From assembly GCA_005880805.1 (NCBI GenBank), contig VBFZ01000048.1:8579-14857 (forward strand): a stretch of DNA of 6,279 nt. The letters run 5' to 3'. The DNA is from Chloroflexota bacterium (GTDB lineage: Bacteria; Chloroflexota; Limnocylindria; Limnocylindrales; CSP1-4). A program made the position numbers and the translations under genes. Every line of letters starts with the position of its first letter. Position 1 is the first letter of the stretch. The notes beneath the pieces were generated by a model, which was not told the DNA's origin, ran no database searches, and worked only from the letters and a program-made list of their open reading frames with translations. This document shows, in pieces, positions 1 through 6,279 of the stretch.

Positions 1-948
1 CGGGTTGTCGTCGGCGGCGTTCAGCTCGGTCTCGACCGCCTGGTGGGCGAAGGCCACGAGCTCCCGATAGGCGCCGTGGACCTGCGGGACGACGCGGAAC
101 GACAGCGGGTCCTGCACGGACTTCGCTCCGCCCGCCTCGCACCGCGCGCTGCCGATGAGAAGGCGCCTGATGTGCTCCGAGGCCGCCGTTTGTCCGGGGA
201 TGCCCTTCGCCGCGGCGACGGCCGGCTCGACGATCGACGGGTTGCCGCCGATGCCCTCGAGCGAGACGACGAACACGACGTCGGCGATCTCCGCGAGGTC
301 GAGCGCGCGTCCGACGACGATGCCACCCCTGCCGACGGACACGCCGTTCGCGGAAATCAGGGCGAGTCCGTCCTTGGGCTGGAGCGCCAGCGGCTGGATG
401 CCTGCCCATTTCAAAGCCTCGCGCCCGCCCACGACCTCGCCGCCCACCTCCGCGCGGCCGAGGCCGATCGCGACCTGGGCGATCGACGCCATGTGCATCA
501 GGTCGGAGGCGCCCACGGAACCCGTTTCCGGAACGATCGGGTGGACGCCGGCGTTCAGCATGGCGACGAGCGTTTCGGCTGCCGCGAGGGTCGCTCCGGA
601 GCCGCCCTGCGCGAAGCCGTTGACGCGCGCCGCCATCGCGGCACGGACCACGGGCGTGGACAGTGGCGGACCGATCGCGCCCGCGTGTGAGGCGACCATG
701 GCCTCCTGGTAGCGGATCAGGGAATCGACCGGCAGCCGCTCGTTGCGCATGTGCCCGAGCCCCGTGTTCAGCCCGTACACGAGGTCCGGACCCGAGAGCG
801 CCGCATCGACGACGGCGCGACTCGCCCGGATCCGCTCGCGAGCCGCCTCCGACAGCTGGAGGCGCGCCCCGGCGGCGATGCGCAGCAGCCCGTCGAGGGT
901 CAGTGGTTCGTCGGAGATCGTTATGACGGCGTCGGCAGTGAGCGTCAC
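1..948 (-). CDS. Aromatic amino acid lyase (HAL/PAL) family protein with altered active site, 3' end beyond the window
   Basis: This frame stays open for 316 codons to the left edge, so the C-terminal part of a roughly 500-residue family protein is missing. Family signatures appear in order: VYGLNTGLG at residues 57-65 (Tyr58 matches catalytic Tyr53 of Pseudomonas HAL), SHAGAIG at 87-93 (His88 matches His83), GSVGASDL at 143-150, DGLALISANG at 193-202, VQDPLSFR at 278-285, PQVHGA at 288-293 and NAADDNP at the edge. Canonical enzymes build the MIO electrophile from Ala-Ser-Gly; here the triad is Ala147-Ser148-Asp149. The family's catalytic Tyr280 (QDPYSLR) is Leu282, although Gln279 and Arg285 are kept. 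The LALINGT motif reads LALISANG. The start is GTG at 948: in-frame TGA and TAA codons lie within 30 bp upstream, and the GTGA overlaps the stop of the SnoaL-like gene, which suggests translational coupling. Family membership is secure. Whether it is a histidine, phenylalanine or tyrosine lyase, or a lyase at all, is not, so I do not call it hutH. Confidence 0.88.
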   Translation of the reverse strand, partial: MTLTADAVITISDEPLTLDGLLRIAAGARLQLSEAARERIRASRAVVDAALSGPDLVYGLNTGLGHMRNERLPVDSLIRYQEAMVASHAGAIGPPLSTPVVRAAMAARVNGFAQGGSGATLAAAETLVAMLNAGVHPIVPETGSVGASDLMHMASIAQVAIGLGRAEVGGEVVGGREALKWAGIQPLALQPKDGLALISANGVSVGRGGIVVGRALDLAEIADVVFVVSLEGIGGNPSIVEPAVAAAKGIPGQTAASEHIRRLLIGSARCEAGGAKSVQDPLSFRVVPQVHGAYRELVAFAHQAVETELNAADDNP

Positions 949-1412
949 GAGGCCGAGGCGTCCTCACTCTTACTGTCGCGCCGGACCCACGGCGCGCGCC
1001 ACTCCGGCGCCTCGAAGGGCGTCGCCCAGTACACCGTCTCCCGCCAGACGCGCCCTCCCCGGAGCTCGATCAGGTCGATGCAGAAGTACGTCTGCCCGTC
1101 CGGGTAGGTCACCGACCACTCCCCCCACCACAGATCGCCCTCACCGGCGACACGCAGTGCGGTGTTGCTCGGGGTGACGACCCAGCGATCCTTGTCGCCC
1201 ACGACGCGCCGGATCTCGGTGCGCGGCGTGCCGCCCGGATAGCGACTCACGATCGCGCGGAAGTCATCGGTGCCGATGACGCGCTCGCCCGACTGCGGCC
1301 AGCTGACCTGCCAGTCGGGATCCCGAAGGGCCGCCAGCGAGTCGAGGTCGTTCGCGCTCGCGGCGACGACGTAGCGGCGCGCGATCTCCTCGTTGGTCGT
1401 GGTCGATGCCAT
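945..1412 (-). CDS. SnoaL-like / NTF2-like domain protein
   Basis: A 155-residue protein, typical in length for a single-domain SnoaL-like or NTF2-like cone fold. The N-terminal helix (residues 7-30, NEEIARRY to LAALRDP) leads into DWQVSWPQSGERVIGTDDFR and a Tyr-Pro-Gly-Gly turn near 58-61. Alternating beta strands follow (65-130), ending in the ETVYWATPFEAPEWR segment (125-139) that closes the pocket in this group of proteins. There is no signal peptide or membrane segment, so it is probably cytoplasmic. The tail (144-155) is polar and likely disordered. Family members include polyketide cyclases, isomerases, dehydratases and many proteins of unknown role; no substrate can be read from the sequence. 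The ATG at 1412 is preceded by a strong Shine-Dalgarno. Its TGA overlaps the GTG start of the lyase-like gene by 4 bp, so the two are probably translated together and may act in one pathway. The fold call is fairly sure; the function is unknown. Confidence 0.85.
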   Translation of the reverse strand: MASTTTNEEIARRYVVAASANDLDSLAALRDPDWQVSWPQSGERVIGTDDFRAIVSRYPGGTPRTEIRRVVGDKDRWVVTPSNTALRVAGEGDLWWGEWSVTYPDGQTYFCIDLIELRGGRVWRETVYWATPFEAPEWRAPWVRRDSKSEDASAS

Positions 1413-1417
1413 CTCCG

Positions 1418-1423
1418 CCTCCT
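1418..1423 (-). promoter_or_regulatory. Strong Shine-Dalgarno of the SnoaL-like gene
   Basis: The minus strand reads AGGAGG, then CGGAG, then ATG at 1412. This is a near-perfect anti-16S complement at 5 nt spacing. It fixes the start of the SnoaL-like gene and is stronger than the ribosome-binding sites within the purine run, as expected for the first gene of a new transcript. Confidence 0.75.
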
Positions 1424-1441
1424 GGGATCAGCCTTTCGCGG

Positions 1442-1469
1442 ATTGTCCGACATGCCAATGCCCCGTCAA
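1442..1469 (-). promoter_or_regulatory. Putative sigma-70-type promoter for the SnoaL-like/lyase-like cassette
   Basis: On the minus strand TTGACG (1469-1464, 5 of 6 to TTGACA) is followed after 16 nt by GACAAT (1447-1442, 4 of 6 to TATAAT). This stretch is richer in A and T than the surrounding genes. Initiation near 1435 would give a leader of about 20 nt that contains the AGGAGG ribosome-binding site. The position in the only sizeable gap of the window supports it. The assignment rests on consensus matching alone. Confidence 0.45.
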
Positions 1470-1493
1470 GAGCTGTTCGTCGCGCCCTTCGCA

Positions 1494-1513
1494 GTCGGGC
1501 CGGTGCCCCCGAC
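1494..1513 (-). terminator. Possible weak hairpin after purNH stop
   Basis: On the minus strand GTCGGG (1513-1508) and CCCGAC (1499-1494) form a 6-bp GC-rich stem with an 8-nt loop, starting 5 nt past the purNH TAG. No T-tract follows, so it does not look like a classical intrinsic terminator. It could slow or partly stop polymerase, protect the 3' end of the transcript, or be chance pairing in GC-rich DNA. Confidence 0.25.
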
Positions 1514-1518
1514 GACGG

Positions 1519-3759
1519 CTAGTGACGAAAGTGTCGCGTTCCGGTGATCAGCATCGCCGCCCCGGCATTCTCGACGGCCGTCAGGATCTCGGCATCGCGG
1601 ATCGAGCCGCCGGGTTGGACGAACGCGCTGATCCCGGCCTCCAGGCAGGCCTCCACCGCGTCGGGGAACGGGAAGAAGGCGTCCGAGGCGCACGACGCTC
1701 CACGGAGGACTTCGCCGCCGCTGATGGCGCGAGCCTTCTCGACCGCCTGCCGGGCCGCGTCCACGCGGCTCGTCTGTCCTGAACCGAGACCGATCAGCCG
1801 GCCGTCCCGCACGAGCACGATCGCGTTGGAAGTCGCGCCTCGCACGAGCCGCCACGCCAGGTCGAGGTCGCGCCGCTCCTCGGCGCTCGGCGGTCGGCTC
1901 GACAGGACTGCCCATCCGGCGGGGTCGTCGTGGCGGGTGTCCGGCGTGGACACCAGCACCGCGCCGCCGGACGTCCGGATCGAGCCCGTGTTCGACGGCC
2001 AGCCCTCGGCGTTCCCGGCGCCGAGCGACGGATCGACGATCAGACGGAGGTTCGGCTTGGACGCGAGCACGGCTCGCGCCTCGTCGTCGTAGCCGGGCGC
2101 GACGACGACTTCGAGGAAGAGCGACGTCAAGGCCCTCGCCACGGGCTCGTCGACCTCGCGCGTCAGCCCCACGACCCCGCCGAATGCCGAAACTGGGTCT
2201 CCGGCCAGCGCGGCGTCCCACGCCTCGAGGAGGCCGGTTCGCTCCGCCGCCCCGCACGGGTTCGTGTGCTTCACGATCACGCACGCCGGTCCGCGCAGGG
2301 ACCGGGCGAGGCTTGCGGCGGCGGTCGCATCGAGCACGTTGTTGTACGAAAGGGCCTTGCCCTGAAGGGGCTCCTCCCGCGAGGCGAACGGTCCCCTCTC
2401 GGCGCCCCGCCCGACCCGCACGTAGCGCGCCGCCAGCTGGTGCGGGTTCTCGCCGTAGCGAAGCGTCTCAACCTTCTCCAACGCGACGGTCAGGCTATCG
2501 GGGTATTGATCTGTGGAGCGCGGCAGCCCCGGCTCGTCGGGCAGCGGGATCCCGGCGCCGTCCATCGCGCATGGCAGCTCGTTTGCGATCCGCGCGTCGT
2601 ATGCCGCGGTGTGGCGGAACGCCTCGACAGCGAGCGCCCCGCGCAGGCCGGGGGCGACCGTGGCCCGCGCATCCTGGGATGCGAGCTCCTGGAGGACGCT
2701 GTCGTACCGCCCGGGCGACGTGACCACCGTTACGTTGGCGCTGTTCTTGGCCGCGGCCCGGATCAGGCCTGGACCGCCGATGTCGATCTCCTCGATCAGT
2801 TCGTCGAGGCTGATGCCCGGTCGCTCGGCGGCGGCAGCGAAGGGATACAGGTTCACGACGACGAGCTCGAACGGCGCGATCGCCGCGGCGGCCAGCTGCT
2901 CGCGGTGATCGTCGTTCCGCAGGTCGGCGAGCACGCCGGCATGTACGCGGGGATGGAGGGTCTTGACACGGCCGTCGAGCATCTCCGGGAAGCCCGTCAC
3001 GGCGCTCACGTCGGTGACCGGCAGGCCCGCATCGCGGAGAGTTCGCGCGGTGCCACCGGTCGAGACAAGCTCGAAACCTGCATTCGCCAGGCCCTCGGCA
3101 AACGGGACGATCCCGGTCTTGTCGGACACCGAGAGGAGGGCGCGGCGCGGCCTCGGGACGATCCTCGCTGCCCGCGCCGCGTCGATCGTCGCAACCGGGC
3201 CGTCGAGGGTGACCGCGCCGGCAAGCAGGAGCGCGACGGCCCACGGCAGGAGCCGGTGCTCGACCGTCTTGATGCGTGCGTGGAGAGTCTCCTCGGTGTC
3301 GCCTGGCTGAATGGGTACCGCCTCCTGCAGGAGGACCGGCCCGCCGTCGATGACTTCGTCGACGAGGTGCACGGTCGCTCCGGTCACCTTGACCCCTGCT
3401 GCCAACGCGTCGCGGACGGCGTGGGCGCCCGGAAAGCCCGGCAGCAACGAGGGGTGCGTGTTGACCACGCGGCCGGCGAAGGCAGCCAGCACCTCGGGCC
3501 CGATGACGCGCATGTAGCCGGCCAGGGCCACGACCTCAGCGCCGGAGGCATGGAGGGTGGCGCCCAGCTCGGGGTCGGATCCACGCAGGACGAGCGCGAT
3601 TTCCAGGCCTTGCGCCTTCGCCCAGTCGAGCGCCGGGCACGGCCGGTCGGCGAACACAAGCGCGATCGTGCCGCCGAGCTCGCCGCGGACCGCGGCAGCG
3701 TGGAGTGCCTGGAGATTGCTGCCGGTGCCGCTTACGCCAACGGCGATCCGGCCGGTCAT
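1519..3759 (-). CDS. purN-purH: Fused PurN-PurH: GAR transformylase joined to AICAR transformylase/IMP cyclohydrolase
   Basis: One 746-residue protein carries two purine enzymes. Residues 1 to about 190 are PurN (GAR + 10-formyl-THF to FGAR), with GVSGTGSNLQ at 8-17, VVNTHPSLLPGFPG at 98-111 and DEVIDGGPV at 134-142. Asn100, His102 and Asp138 match the E. coli catalytic trio Asn106/His108/Asp144 with the same spacing. Residues about 205-746 are PurH. An MGS-like IMP cyclohydrolase domain starts at RRALLSVSDKTG (205-216) and includes STGGT and GGRVKTLHP-type motifs. The AICAR transformylase domain has RYGENPHQ (434-441), LSYNNVLD (470-477), KHTNPCG (497-503; Lys497/His498 match the catalytic pair), SDAFFPFPD (692-700) and QPGGSIRD (716-722). 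Each half is near its usual length. No ATG, GTG or TTG lies in frame between residue 138 and Val211, so an independent PurH start is unlikely. The ATG at 3759 overlaps the purM TGA (ATGA) and has TGGAGG 10 nt upstream. The protein ends at TAG 1521-1519. It is probably cytoplasmic and catalyses one middle step plus the last two steps of IMP synthesis. Confidence 0.95.
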   Translation of the reverse strand: MTGRIAVGVSGTGSNLQALHAAAVRGELGGTIALVFADRPCPALDWAKAQGLEIALVLRGSDPELGATLHASGAEVVALAGYMRVIGPEVLAAFAGRVVNTHPSLLPGFPGAHAVRDALAAGVKVTGATVHLVDEVIDGGPVLLQEAVPIQPGDTEETLHARIKTVEHRLLPWAVALLLAGAVTLDGPVATIDAARAARIVPRPRRALLSVSDKTGIVPFAEGLANAGFELVSTGGTARTLRDAGLPVTDVSAVTGFPEMLDGRVKTLHPRVHAGVLADLRNDDHREQLAAAAIAPFELVVVNLYPFAAAAERPGISLDELIEEIDIGGPGLIRAAAKNSANVTVVTSPGRYDSVLQELASQDARATVAPGLRGALAVEAFRHTAAYDARIANELPCAMDGAGIPLPDEPGLPRSTDQYPDSLTVALEKVETLRYGENPHQLAARYVRVGRGAERGPFASREEPLQGKALSYNNVLDATAAASLARSLRGPACVIVKHTNPCGAAERTGLLEAWDAALAGDPVSAFGGVVGLTREVDEPVARALTSLFLEVVVAPGYDDEARAVLASKPNLRLIVDPSLGAGNAEGWPSNTGSIRTSGGAVLVSTPDTRHDDPAGWAVLSSRPPSAEERRDLDLAWRLVRGATSNAIVLVRDGRLIGLGSGQTSRVDAARQAVEKARAISGGEVLRGASCASDAFFPFPDAVEACLEAGISAFVQPGGSIRDAEILTAVENAGAAMLITGTRHFRH

Positions 3760-4853
3760 TCGATCGGGGCCTCCAGGTAGCGCGTCGCGCCCAGCGAACC
3801 GACCGGCTCGACGCGCCCGACCTCCCACGCCTCGACTCCGGAAGCCGCCAGGGTGTGGATCGCCAGGGCGACCTGGTCCGGCGGAACAACCGCGACCATC
3901 CCCAGACCGCCGTTGAACGTCGCCCGCATCTCCCGGTCGTGCAGGTCCGCGAGCTGGGCGAACAGCCTGAACACGGACGGGATCGGCCACCGCCGCGGGT
4001 CCAGGCGAGCGCCGAGTCCGGCAGCCAGCGCCCGTGGGACGTTGGCGGGCAGTCCCCCGCCGGTCACGTGGGCCAGCCCGCGCACCTCGACCCGCTGCAT
4101 GAGCGCGTGGATGGCCGGCGCGTAGATCGTGGTTGGCGTCAGCAGCACCTGGCCGAGGAACCGGTCGTCGGACTCGCGCGTGATCGCCGTTCCGGGCAGC
4201 CACCGGGCGAGGACCTCGCGAAACGGGACGGTCAGGTCGAGGTCACGAGCCCTGATCACCTCGCGAACGAGCGAGAACCCGTTGGCATGCAGGCCCGAGC
4301 TGGCCAGCCCTACGATCGCGTCGCCTGCCCGCGCCTGGCTGCCGTCCAGCCGTCGTTCGCGCTCGACGATGCCGACGCAGAAGCCGGCCAGGTCGAACTG
4401 GTCGGGCTCCATCACGCCCGGGTGCTCAGCGGTCTCTCCCCCGATCAGCGCGCACCCAGCCTGGCGGCAGCCCTCCGCGATCCCACCCACGATCTCGGCG
4501 GCCCGCTCTGGTACGAGGCTGCCAACCGCCAGGTAGTCGAGCATCCACAGCGGTTCGGCGCCGGAGCAGACGACGTCGTCGACGCACATCGCCACGAGGT
4601 CGATCCCCACCGTATCGAAGCGGCCGACCGTCGAGGCGATTGCCGTCTTCGTGCCGACGCCGTCGGTGGAGGAGACGAGGACCGGATCCCGGTAGCCCGA
4701 GGGAAGGGCGAAGGCGGCTCCGAACCCGCCGAGGTCTTCGAGGACCTCCGGTCGTCGCGTCCCGGCCACGGCGGTGCGCATGAGATCGACGGCCCGCTGC
4801 CCCGCCTCCACGTCGACGCCTGCAGCGGCGTAGGCGGAACGTGTCTCAGCCAT
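3756..4853 (-). CDS. purM: Phosphoribosylformylglycinamidine cyclo-ligase (AIR synthetase)
   Basis: PurM closes FGAM to AIR using ATP in the fifth step of de novo purine synthesis; the enzyme is a cytoplasmic homodimer in known cases. The 365-residue protein is slightly longer than the common 340-350. Motifs in order are YAAAGVDVEAG (8-18), LVSSTDGVGTK (59-69, nucleotide/phosphate loop), VGIDLVAM (82-89), CSGAEPLWMLDY (96-107), ALIGGETAEHPG (135-146), SSGLHANGFSLVR (185-197), GLAHVTGGGLPANVPR (259-274) and FNGGLGMV (313-320). The hydrophobic Met common after GGETAE is His144, and FNMGIGM reads FNGGLGM; both look like ordinary family drift. The ATG at 4853 lies 8 bp inside purF with only a weak GGGGCGC upstream, so translation is probably coupled to purF. 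The stop overlaps the purNH start by 4 bp. I see no frameshift or truncation. Confidence 0.96.
   Translation of the reverse strand: MAETRSAYAAAGVDVEAGQRAVDLMRTAVAGTRRPEVLEDLGGFGAAFALPSGYRDPVLVSSTDGVGTKTAIASTVGRFDTVGIDLVAMCVDDVVCSGAEPLWMLDYLAVGSLVPERAAEIVGGIAEGCRQAGCALIGGETAEHPGVMEPDQFDLAGFCVGIVERERRLDGSQARAGDAIVGLASSGLHANGFSLVREVIRARDLDLTVPFREVLARWLPGTAITRESDDRFLGQVLLTPTTIYAPAIHALMQRVEVRGLAHVTGGGLPANVPRALAAGLGARLDPRRWPIPSVFRLFAQLADLHDREMRATFNGGLGMVAVVPPDQVALAIHTLAASGVEAWEVGRVEPVGSLGATRYLEAPIE
3770..3775 (-). promoter_or_regulatory. Shine-Dalgarno of purNH inside the purM 3' end
   Basis: The minus strand reads TGGAGG, 10 nt before the ATG at 3759 and wholly inside the last codons of purM. It selects the PurN methionine that gives the family-typical N terminus (MTGRIAVGVSGTGSN). 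Upstream codons in this frame, inside purM, encode an Arg/Gly/Ala-rich stretch unlike any PurN. Confidence 0.6.
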
Positions 4854-6279
4854 GCGCCCCGACGAGTGGCGGGGCCTCGGCCACGTCCTCCTCGAGCATG
4901 AATTTTCGGCTCGTGGCGTCGTACGGGACCGGCTCCGGGTACTTGCCGTCGAAGCAGGCGAAGCAGAAGCGTTCGTAGGGCAGATCGAGGGCGCGCAGGA
5001 CGCCGCCGATCGAGAGATACCCTAGTGAGTCGGCGCCGATGAAGTCCCGGATCTGCTCGACGGAGTTGGTCGCGGCGATCAGCTCGGTCTCGATCTGCGT
5101 ATCGATGCCGTAGAAGCACGGGTGGTAGATCGGCGGGGCGCTGATCCTGACGTGCACCTCGGCCGCGCCGGCGCGACGGAGCACGGAGACGATCTGCGCG
5201 GTCGTATTGCCGCGCACGATCGAGTCGTCGACGACCGCTAGTCGCCGGCCGCGCACGACCTCGCGCAACGGGTTCAGCTTGATCGTCACTCCTCGCTGGC
5301 GCATGGTCTGCGAGGGCTGGATGAACGTCCGACCCGAATAGCGGTTGCGGACGAGCCCCTCGCGGTAGGGCACGCCGGACGCCTCCGCGTACCCGGCGGC
5401 CGCGGGCGCTCCCGTATCCGGCACGGGCATGACCAGGTCGGCGTCGGCGGGATGCTCCCGTGCGAGCTCCATGCCCATGCGCCGGCGCGCCTCGTAGAGG
5501 TTCCGGCCCTCCATGTACGAGTCGGGCCGCGCGAAGTAGATCAGCTCGAACACGCACAGTGCGGGCTGCGCGGGAGCGAACCGGACGGAGCGCGGCTCCC
5601 GGCCCTCCTCCAGGATCACGATCTCGCCGGGCTCGACATCGCGAACGTACTCGCCACCCACGATGTCGAGGCCGGCCGTCTCCGAGGACAGCAGCCAGCC
5701 GGTCGAGGCGGTGTCGTCGGCCCACAGGCTGGGCGTGAGGGTGGCCGCCGGTGACCGGTCCCGATCGATCGGCAGGCGGCCCAGCACGAGCGGACGGAAA
5801 CCGTGCGGATCGCGAACGCCGATCACCCGCCGCTCGTCGAGGACCACGAGGCTGTATGCGCCGCGCACCCGGGGCAGAACGCGCACGAGGGCATCGACCG
5901 TGTCGGCCGCGGGCTCGTCGGCCAGGAGCGCCGTCAGCAGCTCGGTGTCGGTCGATGCCGGCAGGCGCGCCCGACCCCCGCGCAACTGGCCGAGCAGCTC
6001 CCGCGTGTTGACGAGGTTGCCGTTATGGCCGATCGCGATCGCGCGCCGCGGTCCGAGCCGGAAGGTCGGCTGCGCGTTCTCCCAGACCGTCGAACCGGTG
6101 GTCGAGTAGCGGCAGTGGGCGATTGCGAGCCGTCCCCGGAGCGACGGCAGCCGGCGCTCGTCGAGGACCGACGACACCATTCCGAGGTCCTTGTAGACCA
6201 TCAGCTGTTCCCCGTCGCTCACGGCAAGCCCGGCCGATTCCTGCCCGCGGTGCTGGAGCGCGAACAGGCCGAGCGCCGC
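4846..6279 (-). CDS. purF: Amidophosphoribosyltransferase, 5' end beyond the window
   Basis: PurF makes phosphoribosylamine from PRPP and glutamine, the committed first step. 477 residues are visible. The frame is open through the right edge, beginning AALGLFALQHRGQES, so roughly the first 20 residues, including the nucleophilic Cys and any propeptide, are outside. The GTG at 6222 is an internal Val, not the start. In visible numbering, the Ntn glutaminase domain has CRYSTTG (56-62), GHNGNLVN (84-91) and TDTE (110-113). The phosphoribosyltransferase domain has the PRPP loop VVDDSIVRGNTT (349-360) and RTFIQPSQTMR (317-327). Four cysteines, Cys242 (ALCVFE), Cys388 (YHPCFYG) and Cys439/Cys442 (FCFAC), match the four [4Fe-4S] ligands of the Bacillus-type enzyme, so this should be an oxygen-sensitive iron-sulfur form. 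Compared with B. subtilis PurF, about 20 extra residues sit after RPLVLG in the glutaminase domain. The stop overlaps purM by 8 bp. Confidence 0.96.
   Translation of the reverse strand, partial: AALGLFALQHRGQESAGLAVSDGEQLMVYKDLGMVSSVLDERRLPSLRGRLAIAHCRYSTTGSTVWENAQPTFRLGPRRAIAIGHNGNLVNTRELLGQLRGGRARLPASTDTELLTALLADEPAADTVDALVRVLPRVRGAYSLVVLDERRVIGVRDPHGFRPLVLGRLPIDRDRSPAATLTPSLWADDTASTGWLLSSETAGLDIVGGEYVRDVEPGEIVILEEGREPRSVRFAPAQPALCVFELIYFARPDSYMEGRNLYEARRRMGMELAREHPADADLVMPVPDTGAPAAAGYAEASGVPYREGLVRNRYSGRTFIQPSQTMRQRGVTIKLNPLREVVRGRRLAVVDDSIVRGNTTAQIVSVLRRAGAAEVHVRISAPPIYHPCFYGIDTQIETELIAATNSVEQIRDFIGADSLGYLSIGGVLRALDLPYERFCFACFDGKYPEPVPYDATSRKFMLEEDVAEAPPLVGAHG

Noticed and set aside
43..712. 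Plus-strand open frames of 185 and 215 codons at the left end
   Set aside because: The minus strand there encodes a continuous HAL/PAL-family protein with ordered motifs; the plus frames are its antisense.
1..948. Naming the left-edge gene hutH
   Set aside because: The family match is clear, but the MIO triad, the QDPY Tyr and the LALINGT motif all deviate, and no other histidine-utilisation genes are visible. A histidine-lyase name would claim more than the sequence shows.
1466..2284. A minus-strand open frame of 272 codons overlapping the end of purNH
   Set aside because: It is an alternative frame of purNH with Arg-rich, motif-free translation, while the purNH frame keeps the conserved PurH C terminus to the TAG at 1519.
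1519..3129. A separate purH gene starting after purN
   Set aside because: There is no in-frame ATG, GTG or TTG at the junction and no stop codon after the PurN domain. The first candidate, GTG at 3129, would remove the first strand of the PurH domain.
1930..3780. A 616-codon open frame on the plus strand opposite purNH
   Set aside because: It lies antisense to a gene with unmistakable PurN and PurH motifs. The translation is Arg/Gly/Asp-rich with no family motifs. Long antisense frames are expected in DNA with G/C at third positions.
3760..4203. An extended PurN start at 4203
   Set aside because: The added 148 residues would be out-of-frame purM sequence rich in Arg, Gly and Ala. The ATG at 3759 gives the normal PurN N terminus, a Shine-Dalgarno and an ATGA overlap.
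3705..4901. A 398-codon open frame on the plus strand opposite purM
   Set aside because: Same reason: it mirrors a clear purM, has low-complexity composition and shows no recognisable domain.
6220..6222. GTG as the start of purF
   Set aside because: The frame stays open to the right edge and encodes the conserved LQHRGQES glutaminase segment upstream of this codon, so it is an internal Val.

Overview
The window is GC-rich bacterial chromosomal DNA. Third codon positions are almost all G or C, and every gene I can support lies on the minus strand. Core de novo purine genes in the order purF-purM-purN-purH match the order in many Gram-positive bacteria. GC content and protein style suggest a high-GC lineage such as Actinomycetota or a GC-rich Chloroflexota, possibly an uncultured one. 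That placement is an inference with low confidence. I see no rRNA, tRNA, CRISPR array or mobile element.

Reading in the direction of transcription (right to left), positions 6279-1519 hold a tightly packed purine run. It starts with purF (5' end outside the window), continues with purM, which overlaps purF by 8 bp, and ends with one long gene that overlaps purM by 4 bp (ATGA). That last gene encodes a complete PurN (GAR transformylase) joined in frame to a complete PurH (AICAR transformylase/IMP cyclohydrolase). There is no ATG, GTG or TTG at the junction that could start a separate PurH. Together these enzymes cover PRPP to phosphoribosylamine (PurF), GAR to FGAR (PurN), FGAM to AIR (PurM), and AICAR to IMP (PurH).

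A gap of about 106 bp (1413-1518) separates this run from a second unit. The gap holds a small hairpin just after the purNH stop, a plausible sigma-70-type promoter and a strong Shine-Dalgarno. The second unit is a two-gene cassette: a 155-residue SnoaL/NTF2-like protein (1412-945), then a GTGA-overlapped gene that runs off the left edge (948-1). The latter has the fold signature of the histidine/phenylalanine ammonia-lyase (MIO lyase) family, but several catalytic positions are altered: Ala-Ser-Asp instead of the MIO-forming Ala-Ser-Gly, Leu where the catalytic Tyr of the QDPY motif is expected, and a changed substrate-binding Asn motif.

The two items most worth a second look are the PurN-PurH fusion and the remodelled lyase-like protein coupled to a SnoaL-like partner.
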